From an uncultured Lachnospiraceae bacterium (GTDB taxonomy: Bacteria > Bacillota > Clostridia > Lachnospirales > Lachnospiraceae): a stretch of DNA of 12,677 nt. Below are positions 6,825 to 12,677 of the stretch, piece by piece. The translations under genes and the position numbers were made by a program. Location of the stretch: NCBI GenBank assembly GCA_934370915.1, contig CAKRNI010000061.1:1-12677 (forward strand), in the 5' to 3' direction. The notes below the pieces were generated by a model that was not told the origin of the DNA, ran no database searches, and worked only from the letters and a program-made list of their open reading frames with translations. Each line of letters begins with the position of its first letter. Position 1 is the stretch's first letter.

Positions 6825-7868
6825 TTGGAACTGGATGAGAGAAAAGAAAAAATTTTAAAAGCGATTATCCAGACGTATCTGGAAACCGGTGAGCCGGTGG
6901 GATCCAGAACGATTTCCAAATACTCGGATCTGAAGCTCAGCTCCGCGACGATCCGAAATGAGATGTCTGATCTGGAAGAACTTGGTTACATCATTCAGCC
7001 GCATACCTCGGCGGGACGAATTCCTTCCGATAAAGGTTACCGCTTCTATGTTGACCAGATCATCAAGGAAAAAGACAGTCAGGTCGAGCATATGCAGGAA
7101 CTGATGATCCAGCGGGTAGACCGCGTGGAACTGCTCTTAAAGCAGCTTGCAAAGGTTCTTGCCAACAATACGAACTATGCGACCCTGATCAGCGGACCGA
7201 GTTACAACCAGACAAAGTTAAAGTTTATCCAGCTCTCGAAGGTGGAGGAACACAAACTTCTGGTGGTAGTCGTTGTGGAAGGAAATATTATAAGAAACTC
7301 TTTCGTTACGATCGATGAGGAACTCAGTGACGAAGAGCTTCTGAATTTAAATATTCTTTTAAACAGCAGCCTGAACGGTCTGACGATCGAGGAGATCAAC
7401 CTTGGTGTGATCGCAAAGATGAAAGAACAGGCCGGATCCCACAGAAGAGTGGTGGATCTGGTGCTGAATGAAGTCAGTGAAGTGATCCGCTCCCAGGACG
7501 AAGATCTCCAGATCTATACCAGCGGGGCAACCAATATTTTCAAATACCCGGAGCTTTCCGATACGGAAAAAGCGAGCCAGCTGATCGGTACTTTGGAACA
7601 TAAAGAACTCCTCAGGGGACTGATCGATGGGCAGCAGCAGAATAAAACGGATGATCCGGACAATGAAATTCAGGTCTATATCGGAGATGAAACTCCGGTC
7701 CAGAGCATGAAAGACTGCAGCATCGTAACCGCAAATTATGCGCTCGGCGATGGGATGCGCGGAACGATCGGTATCGTTGGTCCGAAACGAATGGATTACG
7801 AGAAGGTTGTTTCAACCTTGAGATCACTGGTCGCGCAGCTGAACGAAACGTTTAAAAATGAAAGGTGA
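6825..7868 (+). CDS. hrcA: Heat-inducible transcription repressor HrcA
   Basis: A 347-residue repressor of class I heat-shock genes that binds CIRCE. The N-terminal winged-helix domain has the signature SSATIRNEMSDLEELGYIIQPHTSAGRIPSDKGYRFYV (about 40-80, quoted in part: recognition helix SATIRNEM, wing SAGRIPS). It is followed by the GAF-like and inserted dimerisation region and a C-terminal end GIVGPKRMDYEKVV typical of HrcA. The start is TTG 6825, giving MELDERKEKILKAI, with SD AAGAGGTGAG at 6811-6820. An upstream GTG at 6792 is in frame but lies inside the CIRCE right arm and has no SD, so it is rejected. The stop overlaps the grpE frame. It is the first gene of the chaperone operon and represses itself. 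Confidence 0.96.
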   Translation: MELDERKEKILKAIIQTYLETGEPVGSRTISKYSDLKLSSATIRNEMSDLEELGYIIQPHTSAGRIPSDKGYRFYVDQIIKEKDSQVEHMQELMIQRVDRVELLLKQLAKVLANNTNYATLISGPSYNQTKLKFIQLSKVEEHKLLVVVVVEGNIIRNSFVTIDEELSDEELLNLNILLNSSLNGLTIEEINLGVIAKMKEQAGSHRRVVDLVLNEVSEVIRSQDEDLQIYTSGATNIFKYPELSDTEKASQLIGTLEHKELLRGLIDGQQQNKTDDPDNEIQVYIGDETPVQSMKDCSIVTANYALGDGMRGTIGIVGPKRMDYEKVVSTLRSLVAQLNETFKNER

Positions 7869-7876
7869 AGAGAGCA

Positions 7877-8452
7877 GTGAAAGAGAAAGAGTTAGAAAAA
7901 GAGAAAACGGAAAAAGCCGTTTCTGAGGAAAAAGAAACCAAAGAGGCAGCCGCTTCCGAAAAAGAAAATAAAGAGACGTCCGAAAAAGAGGAAAAAGCTT
8001 CTGAAACGAAGAAAGATCCGAAGGACGAGAAGATCGATGAGTTAAACGATAAGCTCAAGAGATCCATGGCGGAGTTTGATAACTACCGCAAGAGAACGGA
8101 CAAGGAAAAGTCCGCAATGTATGAGATCGGCGCGAAGGACGTGATCGAGAAGATCCTTCCGATCGTCGATAACTTTGAAAGAGGTCTTAATTCCATTCCG
8201 GAAGACGCGAAAGGATCCGCGTTTGCAGACGGAATGGAAAAGATATATAAGCAATTTGTAAAGACACTCGATGATATGGGCGTTAAGCCGATCGAGGCAG
8301 TCGGAAAGCCGTTCGACCCGAACTTCCACAACGCAGTGATGCATGTGGAGGATGAGAATCTCGGCGAGAATGTTGTGGCAGTGGAACTCCAGAAGGGTTA
8401 CACCTACAAGGACTCTATCGTCCGTCACAGCATGGTACAGGTTGCAAACTGA
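7877..8452 (+). CDS. grpE: Nucleotide exchange factor GrpE
   Basis: A 191-residue cytosolic co-chaperone that releases ADP from DnaK. The first 55 or so residues are an extremely Lys/Glu-rich low-complexity tail with near-repeats such as SEKEEKASE. Next comes the long dimer helix (DEKIDELNDKLKRSMAEFDNYRKR), then the NFERGL segment and the C-terminal beta-wing (GKPFDPNFHNAVM, VAVELQKGYTYKDSIVRHSMVQV), all GrpE signatures. GTG 7877 is preferred because AGGTGA (7863-7868) lies 8 nt upstream. GTG 7865, overlapping the hrcA stop by 4 nt, is in frame and would add MKRA, but its SD is poor. The tight spacing implies coupling to hrcA. Confidence 0.95.
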   Translation: MKEKELEKEKTEKAVSEEKETKEAAASEKENKETSEKEEKASETKKDPKDEKIDELNDKLKRSMAEFDNYRKRTDKEKSAMYEIGAKDVIEKILPIVDNFERGLNSIPEDAKGSAFADGMEKIYKQFVKTLDDMGVKPIEAVGKPFDPNFHNAVMHVEDENLGENVVAVELQKGYTYKDSIVRHSMVQVAN

Positions 8453-8492
8453 CATTGAAACAATGTGATCATCCGGCAGAAGCTGCGGGATG
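8452..8492 (+). other. Two small hairpins between grpE and dnaK
   Basis: ACATTG/CAATGT (8452-8457 with 8461-8466) is followed by CATCCGGCAG (8470-8479) pairing with CTGCGGGATG (8483-8492) around an AAG loop, with a single G-G mismatch. No T run follows, so this is not a terminator. It may be an mRNA stability or processing element that separates dnaK from grpE. Confidence 0.4.
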
Positions 8493-8521
8493 GCCACTCA
8501 TTCCTAATATTCCAAATTTAG

Positions 8522-10414
<1,893 letters not shown>

Positions 10415-10443
10415 ATAACAGTTTGATCGAGCGGCAATGAAGA

Positions 10444-10486
10444 CTAAAAAGGACGTTGCAAGCCAGCTTGCATAAGTCCTTTTTAG
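10444..10486 (+). terminator. Strong terminator after dnaK
   Basis: CTAAAAAGGAC (10444-10454) pairs with GTCCTTTTTAG (10476-10486), and inside it TGCAAGC (10457-10463) pairs with GCTTGCA (10466-10472). The T stretch is within the closing arm (10480-10484). It separates dnaJ from the hrcA-grpE-dnaK transcript, so dnaJ depends on read-through or its own promoter. Confidence 0.88.
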
Positions 10487-10498
10487 CCGGAATTGTCA

Positions 10499-10733
10499 TT
10501 TGGCGGATGCCAAAGGTCTCTTGTTTTTGTGAAATGAAAACAGGAAGGCAGCCCGAGTCAGGCACAATAAATCCGAAAGAACGCCCAAGATGGGGCGTTC
10601 TTTCGGTTGCCTTATATCAAGATTTTGATCGGCAACGATCCGGAAATATTGCCGCGGCAGGACTCAGCCGTGACGTCTGAAGAAAGCTTCCGTCGGCAGG
10701 TTCCGTAAAAAGGTACGCGTGATGCGTGGTACC
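10499..10733 (+). other. Hairpin-rich dnaK-dnaJ spacer; candidate structured leader
   Basis: No gene is seen between the dnaK terminator and dnaJ. Successive stems are: TTTGGC/GCCAAA (10499-10514, then a T-rich stretch); a perfect 14-bp hairpin (10573-10586 with 10593-10606, loop of 6, no T run); GTTGCC/GGCAAC enclosing ATCAA/TTGAT (10606-10636); a branched region where CGGAA (10641-10645) pairs with TTCCG (10701-10705) around GCC, GACG and GAAG stems (10667-10697); and ACGC/GCGT with GGT/ACC (10712-10733). I could not place a convincing promoter. Not a riboswitch class I recognise. Confidence 0.5.
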
Positions 10734-10764
10734 GCTCACTAACAGGAAAGGTAAGAATAAAGAA

Positions 10765-11904
10765 ATGGCAGAGACCAAGCGAGATTATTACGAAGTCCTC
10801 GGCGTGCCGAAAGATGCGGACGAAGCGGCGTTAAAGAAAGCATATCGAGTTCTTGCAAAGAAATACCATCCGGACGCAAATCCGGGAGATAAAGAGGCGG
10901 AGGCAAAGTTCAAGGAAGCTTCCGAGGCATACAGCGTTTTAAGTGATCCGGAAAAGAGAAGAAAATATGACCAGTTCGGCCATGCGGCCTTCGAGGGCGG
11001 TGCAGGCGGAGCCGGCGGCTACGGCGGCTTCGATTTCAACGGAGCCGACATGGGAGACATCTTTGGAGATATCTTCGGAGACTTCTTCGGAGGTGGACGT
11101 TCCGCTTACGGAAGAAGCAGCAACGGTCCCATGCGCGGCGCAAATTTAAGAACCGGCGTAAGAATCACATTTGAAGAGGCGATTTTTGGCTGTGAGAAAG
11201 AGATCGAGCTCACATTAAAGGATGAATGCCCTAAGTGTCACGGAACAGGCGCAAAACCCGGTACATCTCCGGTCACCTGTCCGAAATGTAACGGTAAAGG
11301 CAAGATCGTCTACACCCAGCAGTCCTTCTTCGGTCAGGTACAGAATGTCCAGACATGTCCGGACTGCCGCGGTACCGGTAAGATCGTCAAGGAGAAGTGC
11401 CCGGACTGCTACGGTACCGGATATATCTCCAGCAAGAAGAAGATCCAGGTCAAGATCCCGGCAGGTATCGACAACGGACAGAGCATCCGTATCGCAGGAA
11501 AAGGAGAGCCTGGAACGAACGGCGGCGAGAGAGGAGACCTTCTCGTTGAGGTAACGGTATCCAGAAGCCCGGTATTTATGCGCCAGGAGACATCCATCTT
11601 CTCCACAGTACCGATTTCCTTCGCGACAGCAGCCCTTGGCGGCCCGATCAAAATCAAAACCGTCGACGGCGAGGTTGAGTACGAGGTAAAACCGGGAACC
11701 CAGACCGACACAAAGGTACGTCTCCGCGGCAAGGGGGTTCCGTCACTGAGAAATAAGAACATCCGTGGTGACCATTATGTAACGCTTGTTGTTACAGTTC
11801 CGGAGAAGCTTACGGAGGAGCAGAAAGAGGCCTTAAAGCACTTCGACGACGCCATGAAGGGAATTTCCCCGGAGCCGAAGAAGAAGCGCGGGCTGTTTAA
11901 ATAA
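10765..11904 (+). CDS. dnaJ: Chaperone protein DnaJ (Hsp40)
   Basis: A 379-residue type I Hsp40 that delivers substrates to DnaK and stimulates its ATPase. The J domain is at 1-70 with HPD at 35-37. A Gly/Phe-rich linker (about 72-115) contains repeated GDIFGD units. Four CxxCxGxG zinc motifs begin at C155, C172, C198 and C212. Then come the C-terminal substrate-binding domains ([33 protein letters not shown]) and a basic tail KKKRGLFK. All zinc ligands and the HPD are present. ATG 10765 is chosen because the J domain ([14 protein letters not shown]) begins there. GTG 10726 is in frame but sits inside a hairpin and would add an unrelated leader. The SD AGGAAAGGTAAG (10744-10755) has a slightly long spacing. 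Own terminator at 11935-11987. Confidence 0.98.
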   Translation: MAETKRDYYEVLGVPKDADEAALKKAYRVLAKKYHPDANPGDKEAEAKFKEASEAYSVLSDPEKRRKYDQFGHAAFEGGAGGAGGYGGFDFNGADMGDIFGDIFGDFFGGGRSAYGRSSNGPMRGANLRTGVRITFEEAIFGCEKEIELTLKDECPKCHGTGAKPGTSPVTCPKCNGKGKIVYTQQSFFGQVQNVQTCPDCRGTGKIVKEKCPDCYGTGYISSKKKIQVKIPAGIDNGQSIRIAGKGEPGTNGGERGDLLVEVTVSRSPVFMRQETSIFSTVPISFATAALGGPIKIKTVDGEVEYEVKPGTQTDTKVRLRGKGVPSLRNKNIRGDHYVTLVVTVPEKLTEEQKEALKHFDDAMKGISPEPKKKRGLFK

Positions 11905-11934
11905 CATAGAGTTGTTATAGACAGGATCATGATA

Positions 11935-11987
11935 TCCCACCGAATGTATGACATGAGAAAATGTGATATGTTTGGTGGGAGTTTTTT
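11935..11987 (+). terminator. Rho-independent terminator of dnaJ
   Basis: A long stem of about 20 bp has its left arm at 11935-11954 and right arm at 11961-11980. It has one G-G mismatch, a few G-T pairs and a GAGAAA loop, and is followed by six T residues (11982-11987). A shorter hairpin (ATAACA 11901-11906 with TGTTAT 11913-11918) overlaps the stop codon just upstream. Confidence 0.93.
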
Positions 11988-12042
11988 GCAGTAGAATCAG
12001 CGCATCTGTCGAGAAAAGTTGTGGGGCAGGTCAATACATAAC

Positions 12043-12525
12043 TTATGCTTTTAACTCGGTTAGTAATATATTTTCGATTCGGTTAATATCTGGCTGTGTT
12101 GGTGTGAAGCGTACACCATGATGTAAGAGATTAAGAATTTTTATGGCATTCTTTTCCAAACTTTGAATAAGTTTAGGATCTGTGATTCGGACGAGTTGTC
12201 CACCTTTTATGTAAGGACCGTCTATATATGACGGTAAGACCGGAAACATATCCTGAAAAAGGAGGACGGATTTTTTGCCGAATATTTTAATGATTCTGAC
12301 GGAATCAGTCGGTTTGTTTTCTGATTGTTTCTTTAAAATTAATTTTTCAAATTTCTCTATTTTTGAGCTGCATGGAACCATCCAGTATAAATTTTCAATT
12401 GGATCTTTAAATGCAAAGTAGTGAGGTCTTTTTGATTCTGAATAATTAATTTTTAGATATGGATCTTGAATTGTTGTAAAGAAACGATCAGAAATGAAAT
12501 ATAAGCACCCTTGTTGAAATACTAT
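12043..12525 (-). CDS. Type III toxin-antitoxin toxin, CptN/ToxN-like endoribonuclease, with non-canonical ATA start
   Basis: A 160-codon frame with a clear AT-rich bias compared with its neighbours. Recognisable pieces are QGCLYFISDRFF (5-16), KRPHYFAFKD (32-41), YWMVPCSSKIEK (47-58), VLLFQDMFP (about 85-95) and the C-terminal FTPTQPDINRIE. A paired basic/aromatic block, then P-x-S-S-K, resembles the K...TS-x-K active-site arrangement of ToxN. The length and context match the CptIN family of type III systems, whose toxin is an RNase held inactive by an RNA of tandem repeats. Those repeats and a terminator lie directly upstream. No ATG, GTG or TTG precedes the conserved N-terminus; ATA 12525-12523 lies 7 nt after the SD AGGAAG. 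The first ATG (12381) would remove 48 conserved residues. The gene is either functional with a rare start codon or damaged. Family assignment is from motif memory and context. Confidence 0.72.
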   Translation of the reverse strand: MVFQQGCLYFISDRFFTTIQDPYLKINYSESKRPHYFAFKDPIENLYWMVPCSSKIEKFEKLILKKQSENKPTDSVRIIKIFGKKSVLLFQDMFPVLPSYIDGPYIKGGQLVRITDPKLIQSLEKNAIKILNLLHHGVRFTPTQPDINRIENILLTELKA

Positions 12526-12529
12526 AAAA

Positions 12530-12535
12530 TCACTT
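12530..12535 (-). promoter_or_regulatory. Ribosome binding site that places the toxin start
   Basis: On the minus strand AGGAAG (within GGAAGTG) ends 7 nt before the ATA codon at 12525. The frame is closed by TGA at 12543-12541, just before this site. The start must therefore lie within the few codons after it, and the SD argues for ATA rather than the downstream ATG at 12381. Confidence 0.6.
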
Positions 12536-12551
12536 CCTATTCAAATGAATG

Positions 12552-12577
12552 AAGCCCCCTGAAAAATCAGAGGGCTT
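12552..12577 (-). terminator. Hairpin terminator between antitoxin RNA and toxin gene
   Basis: On the minus strand AAGCCCTCTGA (12577-12567) pairs with TCAGGGGGCTT (12562-12552): 11 bp with one G-T pair and a TTTT loop. Only a weak T-rich stretch follows (CATTCATTT). A leaky terminator in this exact place is a hallmark of type III loci, where it sets the excess of antitoxin RNA over toxin mRNA. Confidence 0.8.
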
Positions 12578-12585
12578 TAAAGACT

Positions 12586-12675
12586 TTAACACGGTCTATT
12601 TATGATTCGCATGACCGGAAGCGAACTACGTTAGCACGGTCTATTTATATCCCGCATGACCGGCAGCGGTCCACT
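12586..12675 (-). repeat. 45-bp direct tandem repeat, two copies
   Basis: Unit boundaries are set at the TTARC start on the plus strand (12586 and 12631). The blocks CACGGTCTATTTAT (12590-12603, 12635-12648) and CGCATGACCGG (12608-12618, 12653-12663) are identical and exactly 45 bp apart. Differences cluster at the outer stem positions and the junction. Confidence 0.95.
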
Positions 12676-12677
12676 TT
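12586..12677 (-). ncRNA. RNA antitoxin of the type III system (tandem pseudoknot repeats), cut by the window end
   Basis: Two units of exactly 45 nt (12631-12675 and 12586-12630) share 35 of 45 positions. The last two bases of the window start a further unit in phase. In the transcript sense each unit has a stem (TTCGC/GCGAA in one, CCGC/GCGG in the other) whose loop contains CCGGTC. The CGGTC in that loop can pair with a conserved GACCG downstream, giving an H-type pseudoknot, the fold of known type III antitoxins. In such systems the toxin cuts the precursor into single repeats that inhibit it. The promoter and remaining repeats should lie beyond the right edge. Confidence 0.75.

Noticed and set aside
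10573..10606. Perfect 14-bp hairpin as a second dnaK terminator.
   Set aside because: The stem is strong, but the sequence after it (TTGCCTTATATC) lacks a T run, so it is described as structure and not called a terminator.
10456..10680. 74-codon plus-strand frame between dnaK and dnaJ.
   Set aside because: It starts inside the dnaK terminator hairpin, spans several stems and shows no protein-like features.
10724..10735. GCGTGGTACCGC resembles the core of a T-box (GGGTGGNACCGCG).
   Set aside because: The bases that should close the antiterminator are not found downstream, no terminator follows, the site lies directly before the dnaJ SD, and dnaJ is not a usual T-box target. The GGTACC palindrome explains the match.
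12043..12381. A stand-alone 112-codon hypothetical protein starting at ATG 12381.
   Set aside because: There is no SD before this ATG, and the same frame continues upstream for 48 codons with recognisable toxin motifs back to an SD.
12586..12677. The 45-bp repeats as a CRISPR array.
   Set aside because: The units abut with no unique spacers, differ at 10 of 45 positions and lie next to a toxin gene, which fits a type III antitoxin instead.

Overview
The window looks like a chromosomal segment of a gut-type Clostridia, most likely Lachnospiraceae. The reasons are a paired glgC-glgD glycogen locus, the hrcA-grpE-dnaK-dnaJ order behind a perfect CIRCE operator, and strong Firmicutes-style promoters and Shine-Dalgarno (SD) sites. 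A type III toxin-antitoxin locus of the kind first named from Coprococcus sits at the right edge. Base composition is intermediate and fairly even, except for the AT-rich toxin gene near the end.

Layout. Positions 1-591 hold the C-terminal part of lepA (elongation factor 4), closed by a perfect 15-bp hairpin terminator. A protein with two tandem Nudix domains (725-1738) overlaps hemW (1747-2874 preferred; the frame opens at 1735). The hemW terminator hairpin begins inside its own coding end. An extended -10 promoter then drives glgC (3136-4344) and glgD (4338-5477), which overlap by 7 nt and encode catalytic and regulatory-type ADP-glucose pyrophosphorylase subunits. A convergent, secreted 3D-domain cell-wall protein lies on the minus strand (5714-6427). 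Its upstream region carries an exact match to the WalR box. Next is the heat-shock group: CIRCE and promoter, hrcA (6825-7868), grpE (7877-8452), dnaK (8537-10414), a strong terminator, a roughly 280-nt spacer rich in hairpins, and dnaJ (10765-11904) with its own terminator.

The right edge is the most interesting part. On the minus strand, at least two 45-nt tandem repeats each fold as an H-type pseudoknot. They are followed by a hairpin terminator and then by a 160-codon reading frame (12525-12043). This is the organisation of a type III toxin-antitoxin system (RNA antitoxin plus endoribonuclease toxin), most like the CptIN family. The toxin frame has no ATG, GTG or TTG where its conserved N-terminus begins. 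An ATA codon sits at ideal distance from a good SD, so the gene either uses a rare start codon or has lost its start.

How the genes work together. The heat-shock group forms one chaperone machine (DnaK with its co-chaperones GrpE and DnaJ) under HrcA/CIRCE autorepression. GlgC and GlgD together make the glycogen precursor ADP-glucose. HemW is a heme-trafficking radical SAM protein, and LepA is a translation factor. The toxin-antitoxin pair is probably an acquired defence or stability module beside this core region.
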